The notes: generated by a model from the letters alone, not told the origin. Shown: positions 6,889 through 14,777, numbered from the stretch's first letter. The stretch is DNA of 17,533 nt from Candidatus Desantisiibacteriota bacterium (GCA_016208205.1 JACQYP010000138.1:1-17533), one strand, 5' to 3'. Made by a program: numbers and translations.

Positions 6889-8184
6889 TTGATTCAAAGA
6901 TACACGCGGCCTGAAATGGGCAACATATGGACAGATGAGTATAAATTCAGAAAATTGCTTGAGATAGAGATATTGGCATGTGAGGCTCAATCTGCCCTTG
7001 GCAATGTCCCAAAGCATAGTCTTGAGGTGATAAAGAAAAAGGCAAATTTTGATGTTCCAGGGATTTATGAGATAGAAGAGACCATCCAGCATGATGTTAT
7101 CGCCTTTCTCACCAATGTGGCCGGATATGTCGGTGAGGAATCAAGATATATTCATTTAGGACTAACATCCTATGATGTGGTTGACACCTGTCTTTCAGTC
7201 AGAATGCGTGATGCAGGCAGAATGATTGTTAATGATTTGAAAAGATTGGCTGAGGTGTTGAAAAAACAGGCACATAAATATCAGCATACTATTATGATTG
7301 GAAGAACCCATGGCATTCATGCTGAGCCAATGACCTTTGGCTTAAAGATGGCTTTATGGTATTTTGAAACCCTGCGAAACATTCATCGAATGGAAGAGGC
7401 AGTAACCGTTATCAGTGTTGGCAAACTCTCTGGTGCGGTTGGCACCTATTCTCAAATAGATCCCTTTGTTGAAGAATATGTCTGCCAAAAATTAGGGCTT
7501 AGCTGTGCTGAGGTAGCAACTCAGGTATTACAAAGAGATAGACATGCCCAATATTTATCTACGCTGGGTGTTATTGCCAGCTCTTTAGAAAAGTTTGCCA
7601 CAGAGATAAGAAACCTTCAACGAACAGACATGGGAGAGGTTGAAGAGCCATTCGGTAAGGGACAGAAGGGTTCCTCTGCCATGCCGCACAAACGAAATCC
7701 GGTTGTAGCCGAAAGAATATCCGGTCTGGCAAGGATTGTCCGGACAAATGCCATAGCTGCTATGGAAAATGTTGCCCTCTGGCATGAACGCGATATTGCT
7801 CACTCGTCCGTAGAAAGGGTTATAATCCCGGACAGTACTATTCTGATAGACTATATGTTGAGTAAATTCATATGGATTGCTGAAAATATAGTTGTCCGTG
7901 AAGACAGGATGAAAGAGAATATAGACCGTACCAAAGGATTGATTCATTCTCAAAGCTTGTTATTGGCTCTGACCCAGAAGGGTGTGCTTCGAGAGGATGC
8001 CTATCATCTGGTTCAGAGAAATGCTATGCGAGTCATAGATGAAGGCAGTGCCTCTATAGGGTTTAAGGAATTGGTACTTCTTGATCAGGATATAAGAAGC
8101 TGCCTCAGCCTTCAGGAAATAAATGATTGCTTTGATCTGAATAAGTATTTGAAGAATATAGATGTTATATTTAAGAGATTGTAA
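6889..8184 (+). CDS. purB: Adenylosuccinate lyase
   Basis: PurB splits fumarate from SAICAR and from adenylosuccinate, so it acts twice in purine synthesis. The 431-aa length is typical. The fumarase/aspartase-superfamily signature GSSAMPHKRNP (261-271) carries the catalytic serine loop (S262/S263). TSYDVVDT (93-100) and GRTHGIHAEP (138-147, H141) are the other active-site blocks. The start is TTG at 6889: AAGGAGG (6873-6879) is 9 nt upstream and MIQRYTRPEMGNIWTDEYK matches the usual N-terminus. A TTG start and a repeat-rich leader suggest restrained or tunable translation, which is inference. No other purine genes are in the window. Confidence 0.97.
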   Translation: MIQRYTRPEMGNIWTDEYKFRKLLEIEILACEAQSALGNVPKHSLEVIKKKANFDVPGIYEIEETIQHDVIAFLTNVAGYVGEESRYIHLGLTSYDVVDTCLSVRMRDAGRMIVNDLKRLAEVLKKQAHKYQHTIMIGRTHGIHAEPMTFGLKMALWYFETLRNIHRMEEAVTVISVGKLSGAVGTYSQIDPFVEEYVCQKLGLSCAEVATQVLQRDRHAQYLSTLGVIASSLEKFATEIRNLQRTDMGEVEEPFGKGQKGSSAMPHKRNPVVAERISGLARIVRTNAIAAMENVALWHERDIAHSSVERVIIPDSTILIDYMLSKFIWIAENIVVREDRMKENIDRTKGLIHSQSLLLALTQKGVLREDAYHLVQRNAMRVIDEGSASIGFKELVLLDQDIRSCLSLQEINDCFDLNKYLKNIDVIFKRL

Positions 8185-8191
8185 CTGCTCA

Positions 8192-8246
8192 GGTTCATGG
8201 TTCACGGTTGATGGCTTGCTCTCCTCTGAACCTTGAATCTCTGAAC
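8192..8246. repeat. Inverted heptamer repeat after purB (GGTTCAC type), copy A
   Basis: Forward 7-bp units of GGTTCAT/GGTTCAC/GGTTGAT type start at 8192, 8199 and 8206. Inverted units (GGTTCAG, GATTCAA, GTTCAGA on the minus strand) occupy 8226-8246. Positions 8199-8223 match 14764-14740 on the opposite strand at 24 of 25 bases, so this and the repeat before queC are one family. The element starts 8 nt past the purB stop. Confidence 0.75.
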
Positions 8247-8282
8247 ATGGTACAAAAAGAAAACATAGGGAGGAAAAAAGTA

Positions 8283-8687
8283 ATGAAGCCATCACAGAAA
8301 CAGTCTGATCATCAGGCAGAAATAAGAGAGGAATTGCGAAGCGACAATTTAGAACTGCTACGGTCCGAGATAACGGGAAAGGAGATACTTCTCAAAACAA
8401 ACACCCACTTTGACCGAAAGGAAAGAAAATATTTTGTCGAAGAGGTAAAGGATGAATACATTAAGGAGGCAGGGAAGCTTATCCGGGGTGTTCGGCTTGT
8501 AAACCATAAATTCCCAAAGGAAGAGCAGCCTCTTTTGAAATATCCTTCGGAATATATTGAAAAAACCATAGAGAACAACAAAAACAAGTTGGTTCTGCAG
8601 TATACATCTGAGGTAAATATTGGAAGAGACTTCAAGAGGCTTTATCGCGATACGATACAAGATTTGGAGATATATCTTTATTATTAA
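8283..8687 (+). CDS. Hypothetical charged soluble protein (134 aa)
   Basis: I do not recognise this protein. It is rich in Lys, Glu and Arg, has no signal peptide, no membrane segment and no cysteine, and looks largely helical (EIREELRSDNLELLRSEI, later KDEYIKEAGKLIRGVRL). I chose the ATG at 8283 because GGGAGG lies 9 nt upstream. An in-frame ATG at 8208 would add 25 residues encoded by the copy A repeat and has no ribosome site. It ends 17 nt before the DJ-1 gene and is probably cotranscribed with it. It may form a structural or nucleic-acid-associated small protein; this cannot be judged from sequence alone. Confidence 0.65.
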   Translation: MKPSQKQSDHQAEIREELRSDNLELLRSEITGKEILLKTNTHFDRKERKYFVEEVKDEYIKEAGKLIRGVRLVNHKFPKEEQPLLKYPSEYIEKTIENNKNKLVLQYTSEVNIGRDFKRLYRDTIQDLEIYLYY

Positions 8688-8704
8688 GGAGTCGTATTGT
8701 TAAA

Positions 8705-9328
8705 ATGAAGATTATTCGGTTATTTTTAATAGCAGTATGCAGCAGCATAGTAATTAGTTGTGTGTGTAGCAAAACATGTTATCAAGAGGGTAAAAAAATG
8801 GAGAGTATTATGGGTAAAAAGGTATTGTTTGTTATTGCTTCTAATAATTTTCGGGATGAAGAGTTTTTTGAGCCAAAACAGGTTGTTGAAACAAGGGGTG
8901 GTGTGGTGACCATTGCATCTTCTTCTCTGAATATTTCTAAGGGTGTGCGTGGAGCAGCAGTCAAGCCTGACATCCTTCTCAATAAAGCAAAAGCAGCAGA
9001 TTATGATGCTATTGTTTTTGTTGGTGGTGCAGGTTCCTCAGAATATTGGAATGACCCTGCAGCACATCAATTAGCAAAAGAAACCGCTGCCCTGGGCAAG
9101 GTTGTAGGTGCTATCTGTATTGCCCCGGTAACCTTGGCCAATGCCGGGCTTCTTAATGGGAAAAAGGCAACAGTATTTCCTTCTGAGATAGAAAGACTTA
9201 AGGCCAAAGGTGCTGTATATACCGGTGCTGGAGTAGAAATTGACGGTAAGATAATTACAGGTAATGGTCCACAATCTGCGACCTTGTTTGGTGAGGCAAT
9301 TGTAGCTGCCTTGCAGGAGAAAAGATAA
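8705..9328 (+). CDS. DJ-1/PfpI-family protein with lipoprotein signal
   Basis: From residue 37 the protein is a DJ-1/PfpI-fold domain (glutamine-amidotransferase-like): KKVLFVIASNNFRDEEFFEP, DAIVFVGGAGS (101-111) and the nucleophile elbow VGAICIAP with C138. The His next to Cys seen in PfpI proteases is Ile here, so protease activity is unlikely; glyoxalase/deglycase-like or redox-sensing roles are known in the family. Residues 1-19 form a lipoprotein signal with lipobox VISC (C19), predicting a membrane-anchored form. The ATG at 8705 has its AAGGAG 13 nt away, which is too far for efficient use. An in-frame ATG at 8798 has AGAGGG 7 nt upstream and gives a 176-aa cytosolic form of normal family length. 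Both forms may be made. Confidence 0.85.
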   Translation: MKIIRLFLIAVCSSIVISCVCSKTCYQEGKKMESIMGKKVLFVIASNNFRDEEFFEPKQVVETRGGVVTIASSSLNISKGVRGAAVKPDILLNKAKAADYDAIVFVGGAGSSEYWNDPAAHQLAKETAALGKVVGAICIAPVTLANAGLLNGKKATVFPSEIERLKAKGAVYTGAGVEIDGKIITGNGPQSATLFGEAIVAALQEKR

Positions 9329-9374
9329 CGGCAGGATAAATTGCCGAATCAAGAATGAACAAGGAGAAGTAAAT

Positions 9375-10391
9375 ATGCCGGAAACCTTGCTAAGGGTTAA
9401 GGGATTAAAGACTCAGATTCATACCCCTGAAGGGGTTGTCAGGGCTGTAGATGGTGTGGATTTTGAGGTAAATAAGGGAGAGATTGTAGGTATTATTGGA
9501 GAGAGTGGTTGTGGAAAGTCTATGACAGCCTTATCCATCCTTCAATTACTTCCTCCTCAGGCAAAAATAGAGGGCGAGATACTGTATCAGGGAAACGACC
9601 TGCTGAAATACAACACTTCCCAGATGCGGGAAATTCGAGGGAAAGGAATATCCATGATATTTCAGGATCCGGTTACATCCCTGAACCCTGTTTTTACTGT
9701 AGGCAATCAAATCTGCGAAGCAATTACCCTTCATCAAAAGATAAGCCAGAGGGCAGCAGTTGAAAAAGCCATTGAAATATTAAGATTATGCGGATTGCCG
9801 TCCCCTGAAGAACAATTCAAGAGATACCCCCATCAATTAAGCGGAGGTATGAATCAACGAGTTATGATTGCCATGTCTCTTGTTACCCATCCAGAGCTTC
9901 TTATTGCTGATGAACCAACTACTGCCCTGGATGTAACCATCCAGGCACAGATATTGGATTTAATAAAGAGCCTTCAATCTAAATTAAACATGGCTGTCTT
10001 GCTTATTACCCATGATTTGAGCATCATCTCTGCTATTACCAAAAGGGTTATTATTATGTATGCAGGTAAGATTGTGGAATATGCCGGAACAAATCTGATA
10101 TTTACTGCTGCTAAAGATATTGCATCTGCTAATCTTCACCCCTATACCAGAGGATTGATAAATTCTGTGCCAAACATAGATTTCATGGAAGATGAGATAT
10201 CGCCCCTGATACCTGCCTCAAAACGACTCAATACTATCCCGGGTGTTGTTCCAAACCCCATGGATATTCCGCCTGGATGCAGATTTCATCCAAGATGTCC
10301 TGTTGCTGTCCCAAGATGCAGAGAGGTTGAGCCGGAGATTCGCTTGTGCGGGGAAGAACATGGGATACGATGCTTTGAGGTAGAAGATTAA
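9375..10391 (+). CDS. Oligopeptide/dipeptide ABC transporter ATP-binding protein (OppD/DppD type)
   Basis: This cytoplasmic ATPase would power a peptide or nickel importer. Walker A GESGCGKS (42-49), Q-loop Q97, signature LSGGMNQR (155-162), Walker B LLIADEP (175-181) and H-loop H213 are intact. The C-terminal oligopeptide-type extension HPYTRGL (255-261) to [14 protein letters not shown] (302-315) is specific to the OppD/DppD class. Between residues 238 and 254 there are roughly ten more residues than usual before HPYTR. The 338-aa length is normal. AAGGAG is 8 nt from the ATG. No permease, binding protein or OppF partner lies in the window, so it is an orphan here and its substrate is unknown. 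Confidence 0.93.
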   Translation: MPETLLRVKGLKTQIHTPEGVVRAVDGVDFEVNKGEIVGIIGESGCGKSMTALSILQLLPPQAKIEGEILYQGNDLLKYNTSQMREIRGKGISMIFQDPVTSLNPVFTVGNQICEAITLHQKISQRAAVEKAIEILRLCGLPSPEEQFKRYPHQLSGGMNQRVMIAMSLVTHPELLIADEPTTALDVTIQAQILDLIKSLQSKLNMAVLLITHDLSIISAITKRVIIMYAGKIVEYAGTNLIFTAAKDIASANLHPYTRGLINSVPNIDFMEDEISPLIPASKRLNTIPGVVPNPMDIPPGCRFHPRCPVAVPRCREVEPEIRLCGEEHGIRCFEVED

Positions 10392-10401
10392 CCATACTAT
10401 A

Positions 10402-10500
10402 GCCACAGAGAACGCAAAGAACACAGAGATTTTTATCAAGATACCTCTGATTTTTCTCTGTGCCCTCTGTGTCTTCTGTGTCTTCTGTGACCTCTGTGGC
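10402..10500. repeat. Inverted repeat built from 9-bp units (CTCTGTGNC type)
   Basis: Three 9-bp units (GCCACAGAG type, 10402-10428) face five inverted units (CTCTGTGCC type, 10456-10500) across a 27-nt spacer. The outermost units GCCACAGAG and CTCTGTGGC are exact complements. It fills the gap between the ABC ATPase and gspF and would sit in the gspF leader if the genes are cotranscribed. Confidence 0.85.
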
Positions 10501-10532
10501 AAAAATCTTCCCGAGAGAAGAGGTGCAAGAAT

Positions 10533-11720
10533 ATGCCTACATTTATCTATAAAGCAGCCGACAAAGACGGCACCATCCACGAAGGAATTACCCAGAGAGA
10601 AACAGAGGCATCCGTTGTAGAATACATCAGACAAAAAGAGCTTTGTCCAATAAAGATAATGCCTAAAAAGAATCCTGTCCTTTTCAGGCTCAAGAGAAAA
10701 GAGGCGGGACAGATTATTGAGCAGCTTTCTAATCTCATTTGTGCAGGAATTACTATTGATAAGGGGTTAGACATCCTTGTCCGGGTTACAGAAAACAAAC
10801 AAAGAAAAGAACTCCTTTTGCAAATAAAAGAAGATATTCAAAAAGGCAATAGCCTTTCTACTGCCCTGTCTGCCTACCCGCATCTTTTTTCAAATCTTGA
10901 GATAGTTATGATCCGTATTGGAGAAACAAGCGGCACCATGAATTTGGCTTTAGAAAGAACACATGAGCTTTTTAAGAAACAAGAGGCTTTAAGTCTTAAA
11001 ATAGTATCCATGTTAATCTACCCCTTTTTGATGATTGCTGTTGGAGTAGTAGTAGTTACAACTGTTTTGGTCTTTGTTATTCCAAGGTTTGTCTCTATCT
11101 TTCAACAGATGGGGGAAACACTTCCTGTTCCAACCCAAATATTATTGTGGATAAGTCACATAATGAGTAACTATTGGTGGTTATTTGCCTGTCTTCTTGT
11201 CAGTGGAATTATTGGATACAGGTTTGCCCTGAAAACAAAAACCGGTGCAGCGATATTTGATTGGTGTGTTTTAGCAATTCCATGGATTGGATTCTTAGTA
11301 AAACTCCTCTGTGCAGCAAGATTTTGCAGAAGCATGGCCACCCTTTTAGATGGAGGGATACCTGTTATTGATGCGGTCAGGATTGCTAAGGATAGTATTA
11401 ATAATAGTATTGTAACCAAACGGATAATGATCGTTCAAAACAGGATAAAAGAAGGGTCGGAAATCTCGATACCACTTCGAGAAGCGAGGGTTTTTCCAGA
11501 GCTGATGATTCAGATGGTTGCCTGTGGAGAGGAAATGGGCAACCTGAAACAAATGCTGACGAATGTATCCGATACCTATGATATTACCTTGCAGAATCAA
11601 ATACTTAGAATCGTTTCCTTCTTAGAGCCAATTATGATACTAATAATGGGGCTAATCGTTGCAGGAATAGTATCCGCCATTCTTTTGCCAATATTTGGTA
11701 TGAGCCAGTTGCCGATATAG
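10533..11720 (+). CDS. Type II secretion / type IV pilus inner-membrane platform protein (GspF/PilC family)
   Basis: GspF/PilC proteins form the inner-membrane platform that connects the assembly ATPase to pseudopilus or pilus growth. The 395-aa product has two T2SSF domains (about 58-180 and 262-385) in tandem. The first contains EQLSNLICAGITIDKGLDIL, the second RSMATLLDGGIPVIDAVRIA. Membrane segments are at about 163-186, 214-232 and 360-388, ending in the typical EPIMILIMGLIVAGIVSAILLPIF. MVACGEEMGNL (328-338) is a family hallmark. The MPTFIYKAADKDGTIHEG start is also standard. AGAGG is 9 nt from the ATG. No GspE, pilin or secretin gene is adjacent, so whether it serves secretion or a pilus is open. 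Confidence 0.93.
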   Translation: MPTFIYKAADKDGTIHEGITQRETEASVVEYIRQKELCPIKIMPKKNPVLFRLKRKEAGQIIEQLSNLICAGITIDKGLDILVRVTENKQRKELLLQIKEDIQKGNSLSTALSAYPHLFSNLEIVMIRIGETSGTMNLALERTHELFKKQEALSLKIVSMLIYPFLMIAVGVVVVTTVLVFVIPRFVSIFQQMGETLPVPTQILLWISHIMSNYWWLFACLLVSGIIGYRFALKTKTGAAIFDWCVLAIPWIGFLVKLLCAARFCRSMATLLDGGIPVIDAVRIAKDSINNSIVTKRIMIVQNRIKEGSEISIPLREARVFPELMIQMVACGEEMGNLKQMLTNVSDTYDITLQNQILRIVSFLEPIMILIMGLIVAGIVSAILLPIFGMSQLPI

Positions 11721-11757
11721 TAGTACATTTTTTATTTGCAATATACCTTAATTTTTC

Positions 11758-11786
11758 TTGAATAATTTCTAAAAAAAGAGTATAAT
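11758..11786 (+). promoter_or_regulatory. Predicted sigma-70 promoter for the NIF3-family gene
   Basis: TTGAAT (11758-11763, 4 of 6 matches), a 17-nt AT-rich spacer and a perfect TATAAT (11781-11786). The leader to the ATG at 11874 is about 80 nt and holds a 5-bp stem (TCCTG/CAGGA) near 11816-11829. Confidence 0.75.
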
Positions 11787-11873
11787 ATATTGTAAGCGTT
11801 CAGTTGTCGAATATCTCCTGCTGACAGGAAGTGGAATGAAGCTGAAGACTTATTAAATAAAAGGAGGCTGTTT

Positions 11874-12830
11874 ATGTTGACTGTTGGTGAATTGTACAGA
11901 TTAGGGGTTGAGCATGGAATAAAGGCTGACCCGAGAGGAGAAGGAGAGATACGGGATGGGTTGAAACGGGTAGAACAAGAATATAATGAGATGAAGGAAG
12001 AAGAAAAGGCGGAGTTTGACATTGAAAGATTGACCAACCCATACAGGGATACACGAATACTCTATGGTGAAACAGATAGAACAGTAAAATGTGCGATTGT
12101 AGGGGTTGATATGGAAATAGGGGAAGTCTTGCTTGCAGAACGGCTTATCTCTCGAGGACAAAAGATTGATATTATTATTGCTCATCATCCAGAGGGATCT
12201 GCCCTTGCCGGATTCTATGATGTAATGCATCTGCAGGCTGATTTCTTGAACAAGCAAGGAGTGCCGATTAATGTAGCTGAAGGGATATTAAAGGAAAGGA
12301 TTTCAGAGGTGGAAAGAAGGGTGCTTCCTATAAATCATCAAAGAGCTGTGGATGCAGCAAGGTTGTTTGATATTCCGTTTATGTGTCTTCATACACCCTG
12401 TGATAATATGGTTACTGATTTTCTTCAAAAGAGGATAGATGAGGATGCACCTCGCATCCTGAAGGATATAATTAAACTCTTAAAGGATATACCTGAATAC
12501 AAACAAGGATTTCAGCAAGGAGCTGGACCAAAGATTATTGCAGGCTCTCAGGATAATCGGGCAGGGAAAATAATTGTCGAGATGACCGGCGGAACTGAAG
12601 GTTCAAAAAAGGCTATGGAAGCGTTTTCCAAGGCAGGTGTAGGTACGATTATCGGTATGCATTTTTCAGATGACCTGCGAAAAGAGGCGGAAAAGAATCA
12701 TGTTAATCTTATAGTTGCCGGGCATATCCCTTCAGATAATATTGGATTGAATCTGATGATAGATGCATTAAGAACAGAACATGAATTGGATATTATAGAG
12801 TGTTCAGGGTTTAAGAGAATGGAGAGGTAA
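11874..12830 (+). CDS. NIF3-family dinuclear metal protein (long variant)
   Basis: NIF3/YbgI proteins are ring-forming proteins with a two-metal site; some are called GTP cyclohydrolase 1 type 2, but the cellular role is not settled. The metal motifs are IIAHHPEG (H104, H105), CLHTPCDN (H173, D177) and GHIPSDN (H284, D288). The protein differs from the short form by an N-terminal region of about 70 residues rich in Glu and Lys (REYN-like helix, then RLTNPYRDTRILYG) and by a C-terminal MTGGTEGSKKAMEAF block. It appears to be a full-length member of the 310-330-aa variant. AAGGAGG is 6 nt from the ATG, and the gene has its own promoter. Confidence 0.82.
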   Translation: MLTVGELYRLGVEHGIKADPRGEGEIRDGLKRVEQEYNEMKEEEKAEFDIERLTNPYRDTRILYGETDRTVKCAIVGVDMEIGEVLLAERLISRGQKIDIIIAHHPEGSALAGFYDVMHLQADFLNKQGVPINVAEGILKERISEVERRVLPINHQRAVDAARLFDIPFMCLHTPCDNMVTDFLQKRIDEDAPRILKDIIKLLKDIPEYKQGFQQGAGPKIIAGSQDNRAGKIIVEMTGGTEGSKKAMEAFSKAGVGTIIGMHFSDDLRKEAEKNHVNLIVAGHIPSDNIGLNLMIDALRTEHELDIIECSGFKRMER

Positions 12831-12880
12831 TTGTTTTTCCATAATTAAAATTACTGAGAAACTAATCAGACTATTAGACG

Positions 12881-12917
12881 ATAAGAGACTGCTCGACTGC
12901 TGATCACTGACAACTGC
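12881..12917. repeat. Degenerate heptamer block before fliK
   Basis: Within the 140-nt spacer after the NIF3 gene, positions 12886-12913 read as four loose 7-bp units of the GACTGCT/TGATCAC/TGACAAC type. On the minus strand they resemble the GTCAGCA units found in fliK. No promoter for fliK was recognised in this spacer. Confidence 0.4.
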
Positions 12918-12970
12918 CGGAGATGCTACATCTTGAATACTTGCAGATTTGTGTCAGAACAGGGAGAATT

Positions 12971-14689
12971 ATGAATATAGAAAGTGTCTTTTCGTCAAAA
13001 TTAAATATCTGGAAATTGCTTGACTCCCATGATGTGTCAAACCGCAATCAAAGGCAATTGCCAGGGGTGTTACCCCTGCCAGAGGTGCTACCCCTTTCCA
13101 AAAATTTATACTTTAAGAATATTCTCATCCAAATTATGAATGAGATGGCGATGAGACAGTCATCCAGTAACTTGTATCAATGGTCAATGGTCAGTGGTCA
13201 GCAGTCAGGTGAGGCTATGCCTGCAAAGGTCGATCAATCGGTAGTCAGCAGTCTGCAGTCAGCAGTCAGCAGTGTTGAAGCTATGCCTGCAGCGGTTGAT
13301 CAATCAGTAGTCCGCAGTCAGCAGCCGGCAGTTAGCAGTGTTGAAGCTATGCCTGCAGCGGTTGATCAATCAGTAGTCCGCAGTCAGCAGCCGGCAGTTA
13401 GCAGTGTTGAGGCTATGCCTGCAGCGGTCGATCAATCGGTAGTCCGCAGTCAGCAGCCGGCAGTAGGCAGTGTTGAGTCCATGCCTGCAGCGGTCGATCA
13501 ATTGATAGTCAGCAGTGTTGAAGTTATGCCTGCAGCGGTCGATCAATCGATAATCAGCAGTCAGCAGTCTGCAGTCAGCAGCGTTGATGCTCTGCTTGCA
13601 GCGGTCGATCAATCAGTAGTCAGCAATCCGCAGCCGACAGTCAGCAGTGTTGAGGCTATGCCTGCAGCGGTCGATCAATTGATAGTCAGCAGTCAGCAGT
13701 CAGCAGTCAGCAGTGTTGAAGTTATGCCTGCAGCGGTCGATCAATCGATAATCAGCAGTCAGCAGTCAGCAGTCAGCAGCGTTGATGCTCTGCTTGCAGC
13801 GGTCGATCAATTGATAGTCAGCAGTCAGCAGTCAGCAGTCAGCAGTGTTGAGGTCATGCCTGCAGCGGTCGATCAATCGATAATCAGCAGTCAGCAGTCT
13901 GCAGTCAGCAGTGTTGAGGCTATGCCTGCAGCGGTCGATCAATCGGTAATCAGCAGCCAGCAGCCGGTAGTCAGCAGCGTTGATGCCAAACCAACAACAG
14001 TGGCTCAAGCTCAGTTGGACGTGATTAATCCAGCAGTAGTTGTTAATTCCGGTTTCACAGCAGCAAGTCAGTCCAAGCTGGATACAATAGACCCAACCAG
14101 CATGAATCAAGACATGGAAATAATGAATAAAATTAAGGAAGGGATAGAAAGAATATTGCTTAAGCATAGTAATAGCATAAATATGGGTATGGAAAATGAG
14201 CAGTCAAAAACACCGTTTAACACCCATGAGGAGACTTTAACGAAAGAGACATCTCCCACGACATCGTGGCAAGATCATTCTGATTTAGCGAAAGAAATAA
14301 TCAACAGATTGGTCCAGGAAATAAAAATTAATCTTAAAGATGAAATTACTCAAATGCATATCCAATTAAAACCTGAACATTTAGGGGAATTAGAGTTTAT
14401 ACTTTCCATGGAAGATGAAAAATTAACCGCTACATTTTTGGTTCAGGATGACCATGTTAAAGAATTAATTGAATCTAATCTGAAGATATTAAGAAATGCC
14501 ATAGAATTGTCAGAAATAAATGTAGGTTTGATTAATGTTTTTGTCAGGGATGAACATTTAGGAAATAGACAAAAGCGGGAAGATGCATTGTCTTTTGGTT
14601 TCCGTGGTTTGAAGGAAAAGAAACAGCAAACAAATACAGATGATACTTCCATGTTATGGAGGAGAAATACAATCAATCTTGTGGCGTGA
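12971..14689 (+). CDS. fliK: Flagellar hook-length control protein FliK with a large internal repeat
   Basis: FliK is exported through the flagellar type III apparatus, measures hook length and switches export from hook to filament subunits. The C-terminal Flg_hook domain lies at about 440-525, with the core ITQMHIQLKPEHLGELEF (LKPEHLGE 466-473) followed by VQDDHVKELIESNLKILRNAI and a final VGLINVFVRDEH. I chose the ATG at 12971 (572 aa), with AGGGAG 4 nt upstream; the ATG at 12923 has its GGAG directly abutting. Residues 80-336 are 12 tandem units of about 22 residues, consensus VEAMPAAVDQSVVSSQQSAV plus SS. The size is large for FliK because of this array. Other flagellar genes are not in the window. 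The array replaces the Pro/Thr-rich ruler region usual in the family. Confidence 0.88.
   Translation: MNIESVFSSKLNIWKLLDSHDVSNRNQRQLPGVLPLPEVLPLSKNLYFKNILIQIMNEMAMRQSSSNLYQWSMVSGQQSGEAMPAKVDQSVVSSLQSAVSSVEAMPAAVDQSVVRSQQPAVSSVEAMPAAVDQSVVRSQQPAVSSVEAMPAAVDQSVVRSQQPAVGSVESMPAAVDQLIVSSVEVMPAAVDQSIISSQQSAVSSVDALLAAVDQSVVSNPQPTVSSVEAMPAAVDQLIVSSQQSAVSSVEVMPAAVDQSIISSQQSAVSSVDALLAAVDQLIVSSQQSAVSSVEVMPAAVDQSIISSQQSAVSSVEAMPAAVDQSVISSQQPVVSSVDAKPTTVAQAQLDVINPAVVVNSGFTAASQSKLDTIDPTSMNQDMEIMNKIKEGIERILLKHSNSINMGMENEQSKTPFNTHEETLTKETSPTTSWQDHSDLAKEIINRLVQEIKINLKDEITQMHIQLKPEHLGELEFILSMEDEKLTATFLVQDDHVKELIESNLKILRNAIELSEINVGLINVFVRDEHLGNRQKREDALSFGFRGLKEKKQQTNTDDTSMLWRRNTINLVA
13176..13210 (+). repeat. 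Pure heptamer run at the edge of the fliK array
   Basis: Five 7-bp units starting at 13176, 13183, 13190, 13197 and 13204 follow GTCARNR: ATCAATG and GTCAATG grade into GTCAGCA. They encode QWSMVSGQQSG and abut the first 66-bp unit, as if a simple heptamer run seeded the larger array. Confidence 0.75.
13208..13978 (+). repeat. 66-bp tandem repeat in fliK (12 units, one shortened by 21 bp)
   Basis: The 771 bp divide into 11 units of 66 bp and one of 45 bp, exactly 257 codons. Each full unit has a stretch of (GTCAGCA)n-like heptamers, about 28 bp (for example units starting at 13244, 13251, 13258 and 13265), and about 38 bp of unique sequence encoding the VEAMPAAVDQ part. The short unit (residues VESMPAAVDQLIVSS) lacks exactly three heptamers, which keeps the frame. 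Units 6-7 and 9-10 share a VEVMP then VDALL order, so blocks of two or three units have been duplicated. A degenerate 13th unit follows. Confidence 0.92.
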
Positions 14690-14718
14690 TTATTTGTAAA
14701 TATTCAGGTAACTACTCA

Positions 14719-14777
14719 GGTTCACGGTTCAAGGGTTAAGAGAGCAAACCATCAACCGTGAACCTTGAACCGTGAAC
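14719..14777. repeat. Inverted heptamer repeat before queC (GGTTCAC type), copy B
   Basis: GTTCACGGTTCAAGG (14720-14734) pairs exactly with its complement at 14763-14777, a 15-bp stem. Both arms are 7-bp units (GGTTCAC, GGTTCAA). Positions 14764-14740 on the minus strand match copy A (8199-8223) at 24 of 25 bases. It lies between fliK and queC, 18 nt before the queC ATG. Confidence 0.85.

Noticed and set aside
8208..8282. Longer start for the 134-aa protein
   Set aside because: The added residues come from the GGTTCAC repeat and no ribosome site precedes this ATG.
12923..12970. Upstream fliK start at 12923
   Set aside because: GGAG directly abuts the ATG with no spacing; the ATG at 12971 has AGGGAG at a usable distance.
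13370..14167. Antisense ORFs across the fliK array
   Set aside because: They are open only because the repeat lacks stops on that frame; they give a Cys/Arg-rich periodic peptide, with a clear FliK domain on the other strand.
14719..14777. Riboswitch (preQ1-type) before queC
   Set aside because: The stem is a period-7 repeat shared with the purB downstream region; no preQ1 pseudoknot pattern was seen.
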